Below, piece by piece: positions 25,399 through 34,357 of a stretch of DNA of 64,000 nucleotides (the stretch's first letter is position 1; each line of letters opens with the position of its first letter). This DNA comes from an uncultured Kordiimonas sp. (GTDB lineage: Bacteria > Pseudomonadota > Alphaproteobacteria > Sphingomonadales > Kordiimonadaceae): positions 124,001 to 188,000 of the forward strand of contig CANMRM010000006.1 in assembly GCA_947500295.1 (NCBI GenBank), read 5' to 3'. The translations under genes were made by a program, and so were the position numbers. A model generated the notes under the pieces. It was not told the DNA's origin, did not search any database, and was given only the letters and a program-made list of their open reading frames with translations.

Positions 25399-25995
25399 GT
25401 GACTCTCAATCTTGCCAGAAACATTCTAACAGCCTTCATTCTGCTTATTTCCACTGCAGCCTGTAAGACGCTGATGCCGGAAAGCGTAATGCCCTCTGGC
25501 GTTGCCGTACCCGCCCCCAGCGCGTTTGAAGACCTCTGTAAACGCACCCCTGAAGAGTGCATGCTGCCAATGACACAGGAAACTGCAACTATCCTCAAGG
25601 AGCTTCATGAGGAGGTGAAAGCGCTGGTTATCCCAACCGAAGAACAGGGCGATTTGTGGCAAACCGTAAGCACACCGAGCGCAGGAGACTGCGAAGACTT
25701 CGCCCTTACGCTGAGAAAACTTCTTCGTGAGCGCCTGCCTGAATTTGGGGGCGCCTTCCTGATGGCTACTGCCTATACCGAGCTCGCGCAGTATCACGCG
25801 GTACTCACAATCGAAACCTCTTCAGGCACTATGGTGTGCGACATTCGGTATGCCGAGTGCGCGCCCTGGAAAGCTTTTCCTTACGAATGGCACTTGCGTG
25901 AAGTGGCGGGGCAGCGCCACTGGGAAGACATCGGCAACCATGAAATCTTGGCTGAGCTGCGGTCGGCCAGCATCAACACCCGGACTGGCCGCTGA
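25399..25995 (+). CDS. Transglutaminase-like cysteine peptidase (BTLCP/LapG-like family)
   Basis: 198 aa from GTG 25399, preceded by CGGAGACGACT. A hydrophobic N-terminus ends in TAAC (Cys22); this is a poor lipobox, so either a lipoprotein or an ordinary exported protein. The catalytic triad fits the bacterial transglutaminase-like family: Cys in SAGDCEDFAL, His in YHAVL, Asp in VCDIR. The best-known member, LapG, cleaves a surface adhesin in the periplasm under c-di-GMP control via LapD. No lapD or adhesin gene is adjacent. A terminator follows. Confidence 0.78.
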   Translation: MTLNLARNILTAFILLISTAACKTLMPESVMPSGVAVPAPSAFEDLCKRTPEECMLPMTQETATILKELHEEVKALVIPTEEQGDLWQTVSTPSAGDCEDFALTLRKLLRERLPEFGGAFLMATAYTELAQYHAVLTIETSSGTMVCDIRYAECAPWKAFPYEWHLREVAGQRHWEDIGNHEILAELRSASINTRTGR

Positions 25996-26020
25996 CCTCA
26001 TGGAACGTCTTCACGCAAAA

Positions 26021-26064
26021 GAAAGCCGGGCTTTTCGCATAAAGGCCCGGCTTTCGACTTTTTT
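26021..26064 (+). terminator. Terminator after the transglutaminase-like gene
   Basis: GAAAGCCGGGC (26021-26031) pairs with GCCCGGCTTTC (26045-26055); six T follow at 26059-26064. Confidence 0.88.
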
Positions 26065-26080
26065 GATCCCGTAAAACTGC

Positions 26081-27187
26081 CTAGAGACTGCTGTACCGGT
26101 CGAGGTGATAATCCGTATCGCCAAACAGCATTTCATTAACAAGAAGCCGTTTCACATAGGCCCCCAACGCATACTCGTCTGTCATGCCAATGCCACCATG
26201 CATTTGTATCGAATCTTTCCCGAATGTCCGGCTCACAGCTCCTACCTTTGCCTTGGCAGCAGAAATCGCTTTCTTGCGGGCGTTTACGTCCTCATTGGTG
26301 GCCTCAACGGAAGCTTCCATCGACATGGATTTTGCCTGCTCATACTCGATCAGCAAGTCGACCATGCGGTGAGCCAGAACCTGGAAACTGCCAATTGGCC
26401 GTCCAAACTGGGTACGAGTGCGCAGGTAATCCTTGGTCATTTCAATGACTTCTTCGATGGCTCCAACGGAGTCCGCGACCAGTGCGGCCGCGCCGCGATC
26501 CACCGCTTCGAGAATGACCTCTTCCGCCGCACCCGCGTCACCGAGCAAAGCGTCAGGCCCAAGTGCTACATTGTTCAGCACGATGTCAGCGGCACCGCGC
26601 CCATCCAACAATTGATATTTGCGCACAGTCACGCCGTCCGCCTCGGCAGGTACCACAAACAGGCTCGGCCCGCCCGCGTCGGCAGACACGATAAAGTCAC
26701 CGGCCGTATCGGCACCAAGGACAACGGCTTTATGGCCATTCAATACCCAGCCACCGTCTGACTGTTCCGCCTTGGTGTTCAGGGCAAGAGGGTTGTGCCG
26801 CTCGCCCGGTTCATAAAATCCGGTGGCAAAACGCTTTTCGCCCGTGCCGATTGCTGCAAGGTTTTCGCCGTGAGCATCACCGCCAACAGCACCAAGAATG
26901 TAGGCAGCGACGACCACATTGCTGACATAGGGTTCCGGCACCAGCCGGCGTCCAAGCTCCGTCGAAATCAGCGCAATATCGGTATGGTTGCCATCAAACC
27001 CGCCAGCCGCTTCCGGCAAGGGCATCGCCATGATGCCAAGCTCCGCAAGGCTTGCCCACAACGCAGGGTCATGGCTCGCCTTTTCCGCAAGTTGTGCCCG
27101 GTAAGTTTCAAAATCGTAGGATTTTGCCAGTGTGCGCTCCAGCGACTGCACCAGCATCTTTTGTTCTTCTGTATAGTCGAAATTCAT
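26081..27187 (-). CDS. Acyl-CoA dehydrogenase
   Basis: 368 aa. Family features are ALISTELGRRLVPEPY in the N-terminal helical domain, a central beta domain with GHKAVVLGADTAGDF, and the C-terminal FGRPIGSFQVLAHRMVD followed by QMHGGIGMTDEYALG. It would introduce a trans-2 double bond into an acyl-CoA, passing electrons to ETF. It lies 21 bp downstream of a second acyl-CoA dehydrogenase; such tandem pairs often form heteromeric enzymes for steroid side chains or other bulky acyl-CoAs. The usual catalytic Glu is not obvious to me in this subunit, as in the non-catalytic partner of such heteromers. Confidence 0.88.
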   Translation of the reverse strand: MNFDYTEEQKMLVQSLERTLAKSYDFETYRAQLAEKASHDPALWASLAELGIMAMPLPEAAGGFDGNHTDIALISTELGRRLVPEPYVSNVVVAAYILGAVGGDAHGENLAAIGTGEKRFATGFYEPGERHNPLALNTKAEQSDGGWVLNGHKAVVLGADTAGDFIVSADAGGPSLFVVPAEADGVTVRKYQLLDGRGAADIVLNNVALGPDALLGDAGAAEEVILEAVDRGAAALVADSVGAIEEVIEMTKDYLRTRTQFGRPIGSFQVLAHRMVDLLIEYEQAKSMSMEASVEATNEDVNARKKAISAAKAKVGAVSRTFGKDSIQMHGGIGMTDEYALGAYVKRLLVNEMLFGDTDYHLDRYSSL

Positions 27188-27208
27188 TTTGTATCTCGTT
27201 TGTCGTGT

Positions 27209-28408
27209 CTAGAAGCCGAGCATCATTTTGGAAATGATACTGCGCTGGATTTCGTTTGACCCACCGAAGATGCTGATCTTGCGGGTATTGAGATAGTGAG
27301 GAGCAGAGCGTGCCTGAGCCAGGCTGCCAACCAGCTCATCGTTCCAGCCCGGATCGCCGGCTTCCGGCTGGAAGGGCAGGGCGTACAGGCCGGAGGCTTC
27401 CATCTTCAGCTCAAAAAGGCGCTGGGCAACCTCGCTGCCGCGAATTTTCAACATTGAGGAGACAGGCCCCGGGTCCATGCCGCGCTCGGTTTCGACGAGC
27501 ATGCGCTTATTCGTCAGGTCAAGGGCACGCAGCTCAATCTCGACTTCAGAAAGCTTGGCGCGAAAACTCTGGTCTTCCACCAGGGGCTTGCCATTTTTCT
27601 GTTCAGAGGCTGCCAGACGCTTGAGGCTGACAAGCTGTTCTTTGGACTGACCAATGCCAGCGATGCCGATGCGTTCGTTCTGCAGCAGGAATTTGGCATA
27701 GGTCCAGCCCATGTTTTCCTGTCCCACGAGGTTTTCTGCGGGCACTTTCACGTCTGTGAACCATACTTCGTTCACTTCGTGCGACCCATCCAGCGTAATG
27801 ATGGGGCGTACTTCCACGCCGGGCGACTTCATGTCCACAAGAATGAAAGAAATACCGGTCTGTGGTTTGGCGGCGTTTGCGTCCGTACGCACCAGGCAGA
27901 AAATCCAGTCGCCGTGCTGGCCGAGTGTTGTCCAGGTTTTCTGGCCATTCACGATATAGTGGTCGCCTTCAAGCACTGCCGTTGTTTTCAGGCTCGCAAG
28001 ATCGGAACCGGCACCAGGCTCTGAAAAGCCCTGGGCCCACCAGTCTTCGCCTGAGCGAATGCCGGGCAGGAACCGGTCACGCTGCTCGTCGTTGCCAAAA
28101 TTGATCAGTACCGGGCCAAGCATTGATACGCTGAACGGCAAAACACGCGGCGCACCCGTCCGGTAGCATTCTTCGTCCCAGATTGCATACTCAACCGGGC
28201 TCCAGCCGGTGCCACCATGCTCCTCCGGCCACAAAGGTGTCGACCAACCCTTGTCACCAAGAATTTTATGCCAACGCTGGTGTTGTTCTTTCGTAAGGTG
28301 CCCGCCGGATTTCTGGGTTTCCTTGATATCCTCGGGCAAACTCTCATTCAGAAAAGCGATTACATCGTCGCGAAACGATGTCTGGGCTTCCGTGAGGCTG
28401 AGTTCCAT
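27209..28408 (-). CDS. Acyl-CoA dehydrogenase
   Basis: 399 aa from the ATG at 28408, chosen because GGAGAG precedes it; an in-frame TTG at 28420 would include the ribosome site. Motifs: STPLWPEEHGGTGWSPVEYAIW, FSEPGAGSDLASLKTTAV (FAD contact), GQKTWTTLGQHGDW, and the C-terminal IFGGSNEIQRSIISKMMLGF. The long form with GAGSDLA and GGSNEIQ matches the ACAD subfamily that pairs with a shorter partner, supplied by the next gene 21 bp downstream. It probably forms a heteromeric dehydrogenase with that partner; the acyl-CoA substrate is unknown. Confidence 0.9.
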   Translation of the reverse strand: MELSLTEAQTSFRDDVIAFLNESLPEDIKETQKSGGHLTKEQHQRWHKILGDKGWSTPLWPEEHGGTGWSPVEYAIWDEECYRTGAPRVLPFSVSMLGPVLINFGNDEQRDRFLPGIRSGEDWWAQGFSEPGAGSDLASLKTTAVLEGDHYIVNGQKTWTTLGQHGDWIFCLVRTDANAAKPQTGISFILVDMKSPGVEVRPIITLDGSHEVNEVWFTDVKVPAENLVGQENMGWTYAKFLLQNERIGIAGIGQSKEQLVSLKRLAASEQKNGKPLVEDQSFRAKLSEVEIELRALDLTNKRMLVETERGMDPGPVSSMLKIRGSEVAQRLFELKMEASGLYALPFQPEAGDPGWNDELVGSLAQARSAPHYLNTRKISIFGGSNEIQRSIISKMMLGF

Positions 28409-28452
28409 GGCTCTCTCCAAAACATACTAATATTTCGCCCGTAATGTAGGTG

Positions 28453-28555
28453 GCTGGACCCAATAGTCCAGCAAATCACCATAAGGATCTTCTGATCCAT
28501 GGTCTGATAGGCAATTGAGAGATCGAGACAGCGCATTTGCTTGACAAGCAGTCAA
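28453..28555. promoter_or_regulatory. Three inverted repeats in the ACAD/RidA divergent region
   Basis: GCTGGAC-ccaata-GTCCAGC (28453-28472), GGATC-ttct-GATCC (28485-28498) and TTGAC-aagca-GTCAA (28541-28555) are perfect dyads. They lie between the acyl-CoA dehydrogenase pair and the RidA gene. One or more are likely binding sites for an acyl-CoA-responsive regulator, but I cannot match them to a known family. Confidence 0.4.
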
Positions 28556-28605
28556 CATGCCGGGCTAACTTTCGATTGTGAAATAGTGCAATCCGGAGAG
28601 TGATC

Positions 28606-29010
28606 ATGAGACTTGTTGCCGCATTTTTATGCCTTCTGTTTGTCAGTGCCGCTGTTGGCGCACAAGACGGCCCGCCATTTTCCAAGGCGCGCAAGGTTGG
28701 CGACATGCTCTATCTTGCAGGTGAACTGGGTATTGATCCAGCCACTGGCAAGCTCGCTGAAGGGGGCATCGGTCCTGAAACCAGGCAGGCACTTACAAAC
28801 ATTCGGGCGACCCTGCAGGCAAACGGGTCACAGATGAACAATGTAGTCAAATGTCTTGTCATGCTCGCCGACATTGATGAATGGGGCGCGATGAACGAAG
28901 TGTACCGCACATTTTTCTCTGCGCCGTACCCGGCGCGCAGTGCTTTCGGGGCGTCCGGTCTTGCGCTTGGTGCACGCGTCGAGATCGAATGCATGGCAAC
29001 GGCGGGCTGA
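28606..29010 (+). CDS. RidA family protein with signal peptide
   Basis: 134 aa from ATG 28606, with GGAGAG 7 bases upstream. RidA proteins normally hydrolyse reactive enamine/imine intermediates in the cytoplasm. Here a signal peptide precedes the domain (RLVAAFLCLLFVSAAVGAQ), so the product should be periplasmic. Domain features are VGDMLYLAGELGIDPATGKL, NIRATLQANGS, YPARSAFG and GARVEIECMA, the last retaining the catalytic Arg position. It stands alone between divergent and convergent neighbours. Function in the periplasm is not established. Confidence 0.85.
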   Translation: MRLVAAFLCLLFVSAAVGAQDGPPFSKARKVGDMLYLAGELGIDPATGKLAEGGIGPETRQALTNIRATLQANGSQMNNVVKCLVMLADIDEWGAMNEVYRTFFSAPYPARSAFGASGLALGARVEIECMATAG

Positions 29011-29020
29011 TCCAGTCCGC

Positions 29021-30586
29021 CTAACTGCCAAGCATCGCACTCAGTTCTTCTGAGCCCTCGATTAGCCTGCGCTGGGTCTCGATCTCACGTGCAATCCGCG
29101 CCTCCAGGAGATGTCCTTCTGGTGACGTCATCAAGTCTCCCAGAAACGGAGACTGTTTTAACCAGTCCGTATCTCTCCAGCCCAGATTGACGGCCTGTGA
29201 CAGAAATCGCAGTGCGTCCGCATTATGGCCAAGGGTGGCAGCGATTTCTGCATACTGAACCCGGGATTCAGCATCGGCATCAGCATCAAGTTTGGACAGT
29301 TTGGCAGGCTCCAGCAAAGCGTCTGCTGTCGACCTGTCCCCTGACAGGGCCTGCAGTGCTGCCATGTCGTAATGTGCGTTAAAGCCCGCCGCTTCAAAGG
29401 CAGAGTAAGCAGCCTCAAAATTGCCGAGCGCGGCATGGGCCCGGCCACGTAACTGCAGAATCTGGGGCGCTGATCGGTCATCGCCTTCCGCCTGATCGAG
29501 TATCTTCAGTGCATCTACCAGTTCTCCGCGACGCAGGTGCGAACGTGCAATGACGGCCAGGATAACAACCTGCGCCGGGTTGAGGGTGAGCGCTTCATTA
29601 TACCATTTTTTTGTGGCCGGGTGACCGATCAGCTCCAGGACCTGAGCAATCTGGATTTCTGCATAGCGGGAACTGCCGCCAGCCTTCTTGGCTTTTGCTT
29701 CCAAAAGCAGGGCCTGGTGCAGCTCTCCCATCAAAAGCAGTGTATGCGCCGCGCTTGAAAGGGCAGGTGCGTTCATCGGGTTGAGTTGAAAGGCATACTG
29801 ATAGGCATGCAGGCTCTCATCGACACGCCCCTGGGAACCAAGGGCATAAGCAAGCGCAGACCATGCGTTGCTGCTGTCCGGGCGTTCCTCAATCAACAAG
29901 CGTGCAACGGCTTCCGCTTCTTGCTCTACAGCAGCGTCACCACCAAATTTGGTTGCCTTGGTCGAAAGCGCAAAACTGAGGGTCATACGCCCTTCAAAAT
30001 GCTCAGGGTCTTGCGTCAGAGCATCGCGCAACATGGTAATGGCACGGTCTGTCTCACGTGCCTGATGAAGGCGGAGCTGGTCGCGGGCCCGTTCTACGAG
30101 AATCGAAACCGTGGTTTTTGAGGTTTCGGTTTCAGATGCCGTAGTTGGTATGGTGCTAACATCCCGCGCGTTCCAAATCGTGAAACCAACCAGCACCAGT
30201 GATGTTGCTGCCGTCACAGCCAAAACCCCCGGGCGTTTGGCCAGAATGGACAACGCGCCTTGGGCAGGCTCATGCTCCTGCGGCGCAGCAGATTCCGATA
30301 CGGCATAACCGGCACCACGTACAGTGCGGATATATTTGGGGTTCTTGGAGTTGTCGCCGAGAGCCCGCCGCAGGAGCGCAATTCGCTGGGCGACCGTTTC
30401 TTCGCTAACATGTTCGGCGCGCCACACAGTGCGAGCAAACTCGCTAACGCTTACCGGCATTGGCGCCTCTTCCAACAGTTTGATCAATACGTCAAAACTC
30501 AAGTCGGGTAGTCTGACAGGTGAACCATCCCGTCGAACCGAACGGTCATTTACATCAATTGATAAATCTTTCAGGTCATAACGCAT
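29021..30586 (-). CDS. CadC-like membrane regulator: winged helix, one TM segment, TPR sensor
   Basis: 521 aa from the ATG at 30586 (MRYDLKDLSIDVNDRSV); an in-frame TTG at 30640 is unlikely. Residues ~1-100 are an OmpR/PhoB-type winged helix (LPDLSFDVLIKLLEEAP; VAQRIALLRRALGDN; IRTVRGAGYAV). A transmembrane helix follows (~120-137: VLAVTAATSLVLVGFTIW), then a long periplasmic TPR-type helical domain. Direct membrane-bound signalling as in CadC/ToxR is implied. It is divergent from a serine hydrolase gene with three 10-bp-spaced TTCAAG repeats between them. Confidence 0.83.
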   Translation of the reverse strand: MRYDLKDLSIDVNDRSVRRDGSPVRLPDLSFDVLIKLLEEAPMPVSVSEFARTVWRAEHVSEETVAQRIALLRRALGDNSKNPKYIRTVRGAGYAVSESAAPQEHEPAQGALSILAKRPGVLAVTAATSLVLVGFTIWNARDVSTIPTTASETETSKTTVSILVERARDQLRLHQARETDRAITMLRDALTQDPEHFEGRMTLSFALSTKATKFGGDAAVEQEAEAVARLLIEERPDSSNAWSALAYALGSQGRVDESLHAYQYAFQLNPMNAPALSSAAHTLLLMGELHQALLLEAKAKKAGGSSRYAEIQIAQVLELIGHPATKKWYNEALTLNPAQVVILAVIARSHLRRGELVDALKILDQAEGDDRSAPQILQLRGRAHAALGNFEAAYSAFEAAGFNAHYDMAALQALSGDRSTADALLEPAKLSKLDADADAESRVQYAEIAATLGHNADALRFLSQAVNLGWRDTDWLKQSPFLGDLMTSPEGHLLEARIAREIETQRRLIEGSEELSAMLGS

Positions 30587-30635
30587 GACAGGAAGTCTAG
30601 CCGTCTTTGATTTAACCGTCTTTGAAAAAGCATGA

Positions 30636-30661
30636 TTCAAGAAAATTCAAGTTTCTTCAAG
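30636..30661. promoter_or_regulatory. Triple TTCAAG direct repeat, candidate winged-helix binding site
   Basis: TTCAAG occurs at 30636-30641, 30646-30651 and 30656-30661, exactly one helical turn apart. OmpR-family winged helices bind tandem half-sites with ~10-11 bp spacing. It lies 50 bp upstream of the CadC-like gene and 75 bp upstream of the serine hydrolase. Confidence 0.55.
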
Positions 30662-30735
30662 TGACGCGGTAGCGGCATGCCGCCATCGTCCCCCTGCGCA
30701 TCGTCGCACACACAACAGACTACGGGGATATAACC

Positions 30736-31794
30736 ATGAAAAGACTATTTTTGACTTTGGGAATTTGGGCTTATGCGGGGCTGGTTTCAGCGGCCGAGCA
30801 TCGTTGGAGCGATATGAAGGCATTGGAAGACAACGTCCGCAAGGGAGACTATGGCACGGTCACGAGCATTCTGGTGATGGAGAACGGAAAAATCGCCTAT
30901 GAGGGATACTTCAATGGTGCTGACGTTGAAAGCCTGCACAACACACGATCAGTGCCCAAAACCATTACGGGAATGGCGGTTGGTGCGGCTGTTGATGAGG
31001 GTCTTCTGACTGTTGAGACACCCGCAGCAAGCCTGTTTGCCGATATTGCGCCGTTCGAAAATCCGGACGCGCGAAAAGACGCCATGACGATCGAAGACCT
31101 GATCACAATGAGTGGTATTCTCGAGTGCGATGATAATGATAATTTTTCACGTGGTACAGAAGCACGCATGCACAATGTGGAAGACTGGGCATCGTTTTTC
31201 TGGGACCTGCCCATTCGCGGCTATCCAAGCTGGTCGGAAAAACCGGCGACGGCAAAGTATGGCCGGGTATTCGCTTACTGCTCGGCTGGTGTTGAGATTG
31301 CCGGACAAGCAGTAGAGCGAGCCTCACGCACGAGATTTCAGGACTATGTTGAGAATAAATTTTTTAAGCCGATGGAGATTACCCGGTTTGAATGGCAGGA
31401 AAACGGCCTTGGCGAAGCCCACAAAAGCGGTGGTTTGGCGCTAACAGCTCGGGGGCTCGCAAAATTCGCTGAAATGCAGCGCAGCGGCGGCTTGTACAAA
31501 GGACGCCGAGTTCTCTCAGAAGCCTGGACAGCGGAATCCGTCAAGCCTCGGGCCGTTGTAAACAGCGACCGCAATCAGGAATATGGCTACCTCTGGTGGT
31601 TATCCGCCTACGAAGTGGCTGGAGAGCAATATGACAGTTACTTTATGACGGGGAATGGTGGAAACCGAGTGGTCGTAATGCCAGGCCACAGCTTGGTCGT
31701 GGTGGTCACAAAGACGGACTACAACACACGCGGTATGCACCAGAAAACAAATGATTTGTTTGAAAAAGAGATTATTTCACGACTGGCAAAATGA
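30736..31794 (+). CDS. Exported serine hydrolase (class C beta-lactamase-like)
   Basis: 352 aa with a signal peptide (MKRLFLTLGIWAYAGLVSAAE). The acylation motif S-V-P-K has nucleophile Ser72 and Lys75; YCSAG is the likely Y-x-N-type second motif with Ser in place of Asn. TKSGGL-like sequence is seen as KSGGLALTARGLAKF. The family includes AmpC-type beta-lactamases, DD-peptidases and esterases; the missing Asn argues for an esterase or peptidase and not a true beta-lactamase. It is divergent from a CadC-like regulator that probably controls it. It ends 4 bp before the convergent dehydrogenase. Confidence 0.83.
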   Translation: MKRLFLTLGIWAYAGLVSAAEHRWSDMKALEDNVRKGDYGTVTSILVMENGKIAYEGYFNGADVESLHNTRSVPKTITGMAVGAAVDEGLLTVETPAASLFADIAPFENPDARKDAMTIEDLITMSGILECDDNDNFSRGTEARMHNVEDWASFFWDLPIRGYPSWSEKPATAKYGRVFAYCSAGVEIAGQAVERASRTRFQDYVENKFFKPMEITRFEWQENGLGEAHKSGGLALTARGLAKFAEMQRSGGLYKGRRVLSEAWTAESVKPRAVVNSDRNQEYGYLWWLSAYEVAGEQYDSYFMTGNGGNRVVVMPGHSLVVVVTKTDYNTRGMHQKTNDLFEKEIISRLAK

Positions 31795-31798
31795 CGAT

Positions 31799-32953
31799 TT
31801 AGTCCATCATGCGCACCACATCCTTGGCAATGATGGTTTGCTGGATCTGGGTTGTGCCTTCATAAATCCGGAAAAGGCGGGCGTCGCGATACAGCTGTTC
31901 AATTCCATATTCAGCGATATATCCGGCGCCGCCAAATATCTGAACGCCGCGGTCTGCGACGCGCCCGAGCATCTCGGACGCAAACAATTTGCAGCAAGAA
32001 GCCTTGCGCGTCACATCCAGTCCGGCGTCACGGTCTTTTGCTGTATCCCGCACCATACATTTTGCGGCATAGATGTCGGTCTCGCTGTCGGCGATCATTG
32101 CCTGAATGAGCTGGAAGTCAGAAATCGCTTTACCGAACTGGTTGCGTTCTTTTGCATAGCGTACGCTGTCACGCAAAATGCGGTCGGCAAGCCCCGCGCA
32201 GACCGCTGAGATATGCAGGCGGCCTTTGTCGAGCACTTTCATCGCGGTTTTGAACCCCATGTTTTCCACACCTCCAATGATGTTGGCGGCGGGTACACGG
32301 CAGTTGTCAAAGATAACATCAGCGACGGGGGCTCCCTGTTGTCCCATCTTCTTTTCAGGTTTGCCGACTGCAAGCCCGGGCGTACCTGCCTCGACCAGAA
32401 AAGCAGAAACACCACGGGCCGTTTTGGTGCTCATGTCGGTGCGGGCCATGACGGTAAACAGCCCGGCCAGCGGTGCGTTGGTGATATAGCGCTTGGTGCC
32501 GTTGAGGATATAGTCATCGCCGTCCCGCACCGCGGAGGTGGCCAGCGACCCGGCATCCGAGCCGGATCCGGGTTCTGTCAGGCAGAAGGAACCGATGATC
32601 TCGCCGCTTGCGAGTTTTGGCAGATAAGTCTCTTTCTGCGCGTCGGTGCCGTCGATCACAATTGCCTGGCTGCCAATGCCTACATTGGTGCCGAAGATGG
32701 AGCGAAACGCGGGCGCTGCCTGACCGATCGCCAGCGCGACTTCGATTTCTTCCTGCATGTTGAGCGCAAGCCCGCCATATTCTTCAGGGATCGACAGGCC
32801 AAACAGACCGAGACCGCGCATCTCGTTGACGATATACTCGGGCAGGGCATCGTTTTCAGCGACTTCGCGCTCTAGCGGGATCAGTCGTTCCTGCACAAAT
32901 CTGTCAACGGTATCAACCAGTTGATTGAGTGTGTCTCTGTCCAGCGCCATCAT
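31799..32953 (-). CDS. Acyl-CoA dehydrogenase
   Basis: 384 aa from the ATG at 32953 (AGGAG precedes; a second ATG follows directly). The standard-length ACAD has SIPEEYGGL, FCLTEPGSGSDAGSLAT, KRYITNAPLAGLFTVMART, and the C-terminal QIFGGAGYIAEYGIEQLYRDARLFRIYEGT. The YRDAR and IYEGT strings are the hallmark of catalytically complete acyl-CoA dehydrogenases, with the base Glu in IYEG. It is divergent from a thiolase and a FadB-type gene, making it the likely first step of the same beta-oxidation set. Confidence 0.92.
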   Translation of the reverse strand: MMALDRDTLNQLVDTVDRFVQERLIPLEREVAENDALPEYIVNEMRGLGLFGLSIPEEYGGLALNMQEEIEVALAIGQAAPAFRSIFGTNVGIGSQAIVIDGTDAQKETYLPKLASGEIIGSFCLTEPGSGSDAGSLATSAVRDGDDYILNGTKRYITNAPLAGLFTVMARTDMSTKTARGVSAFLVEAGTPGLAVGKPEKKMGQQGAPVADVIFDNCRVPAANIIGGVENMGFKTAMKVLDKGRLHISAVCAGLADRILRDSVRYAKERNQFGKAISDFQLIQAMIADSETDIYAAKCMVRDTAKDRDAGLDVTRKASCCKLFASEMLGRVADRGVQIFGGAGYIAEYGIEQLYRDARLFRIYEGTTQIQQTIIAKDVVRMMD

Positions 32954-33076
32954 ATTCTCCTGCGTTGCTACATGTGATAGTAGAACGGGATAGCGGTGGC
33001 TCAAGACTATTTGTATGCGGCGCTGGAATTCCGGTTAATTTGCTCTACCCTTTGATCGAACGGTGGAGAGACATTT

Positions 33077-34282
33077 ATGGCAGACGCCTACATCTGTGAT
33101 GGCATTCGAACGCCGGTGGGGCGCTATGGTGGTCGCCTGGCATCGGTAAGGGCAGACGACCTTGCGGCGATTCCAATTCGGGAAGTTGTGCGGCGCAACT
33201 CTGGCCTTGATGTCGCTCAGGTTGACGATCTGTTTTATGGGTGCGCCAACCAATCCGGTGAAGACAATCGCAATGTGGCCCGCATGGCGGCGTTGCTTGC
33301 AGGTTTGCCCGACAGTGTCCCAGGCGTGACGGTTAATCGCCTGTGCGCCTCTGGACTGGAGGCCGTGGTACAGGCGGCGCGCTCGATCCGTGCCGGCGAC
33401 AACAGTCTGTGTATTGCTGGCGGGGTGGAGAGCATGTCGCGTGCTCCTTTTGTCATGCCAAAGGCCGCTGGTGCTTTTTCAAGAAATGCCGAAATTTATG
33501 ACACAACCATCGGATGGCGGTTTGTAAACCCGCAGATGGATGCGGACTATGGTACCGACAGTATGCCGGAAACCGCAGAAAACCTGGCGGAAGAGCACAA
33601 GATAAGCCGTGAGGACCAGGATGCTTTTGCACTTGGTTCGCAGCAGCGCGCAGCGTTGGCTATGGAGCGTGGTCGGTTTGACCGGGAAATTGTTCCAGTT
33701 CAAGTGCCACAGCGCCGTAGTGAACCGGTGGTAGTGGATACGGACGAGCACCCACGCCCCGATACAACACTGGACGGGCTCGCAAAACTGAAAGCGCCTT
33801 TCAGGGCAGGCGGCACCGTTACGGCAGGCAACGCATCGGGCACCAATGACGGTGCCGCGGCGTTACTTGTCGCGTCGGAGGAAGCCGCGCAGGAACAGGG
33901 GCTTACGCCGTTGGTGCGCATCGTGGGGGCTGCGGCGGCGGGTGTGCCACCGCGCACGATGGGCATTGGCCCGGTTCCGGCGGTTCAAAAACTGCTGGCT
34001 CGACATGCGCTGTCACTGTCGGATATTGGCCTTATTGAGCTCAATGAAGCCTTTGCTGCACAATCGCTTGCCGTTTTCCGCGGCCTTGGGTTGCCCGACG
34101 ATGCGGATTTTGTAAACCCGAATGGCGGCGCCATAGCGCTCGGGCATCCGCTGGGTATGTCCGGTGCACGTATCGCGCTGACGCTCTCGCATGAAATGCA
34201 GGAAAAAGACGTTCGGTATGGAATTGCAACACTCTGTGTGGGTGTCGGGCAGGGCCTCGCAGTTCTGTTGGAGAAAGTATGA
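33077..34282 (+). CDS. Thiolase (3-oxoadipyl-CoA/acetyl-CoA acyltransferase type)
   Basis: 401 aa. Thiolytic cleavage of 3-ketoacyl-CoA with CoA is the last step of beta-oxidation. The nucleophile Cys lies in [12 protein letters not shown] and the second-site residues in [10 protein letters not shown] and [25 protein letters not shown] and [11 protein letters not shown] are strings I associate with 3-oxoadipyl-CoA thiolase (PcaF/PaaJ), but no other aromatic-ring genes are present, so a fatty acyl or branched substrate is equally likely. GGAGAG precedes the ATG. The FadB-type gene follows 75 bp later. Confidence 0.9.
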   Translation: MADAYICDGIRTPVGRYGGRLASVRADDLAAIPIREVVRRNSGLDVAQVDDLFYGCANQSGEDNRNVARMAALLAGLPDSVPGVTVNRLCASGLEAVVQAARSIRAGDNSLCIAGGVESMSRAPFVMPKAAGAFSRNAEIYDTTIGWRFVNPQMDADYGTDSMPETAENLAEEHKISREDQDAFALGSQQRAALAMERGRFDREIVPVQVPQRRSEPVVVDTDEHPRPDTTLDGLAKLKAPFRAGGTVTAGNASGTNDGAAALLVASEEAAQEQGLTPLVRIVGAAAAGVPPRTMGIGPVPAVQKLLARHALSLSDIGLIELNEAFAAQSLAVFRGLGLPDDADFVNPNGGAIALGHPLGMSGARIALTLSHEMQEKDVRYGIATLCVGVGQGLAVLLEKV

Positions 34283-34357
34283 AGTTAATCCGCAAATCGG
34301 GAGTTTTTGTCCCTTTTTGCCCAGTATTTTGCATTTTTTGACCTGAAAGGGAGCCAA

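Noticed and set aside
28493-28498. A further TGATCC upstream of the RidA gene
   Set aside because: No TA-starting -10 element follows at 17-18 bp (the bases there are T-G-A-G-A-G), and it is part of a GGATC/GATCC dyad.
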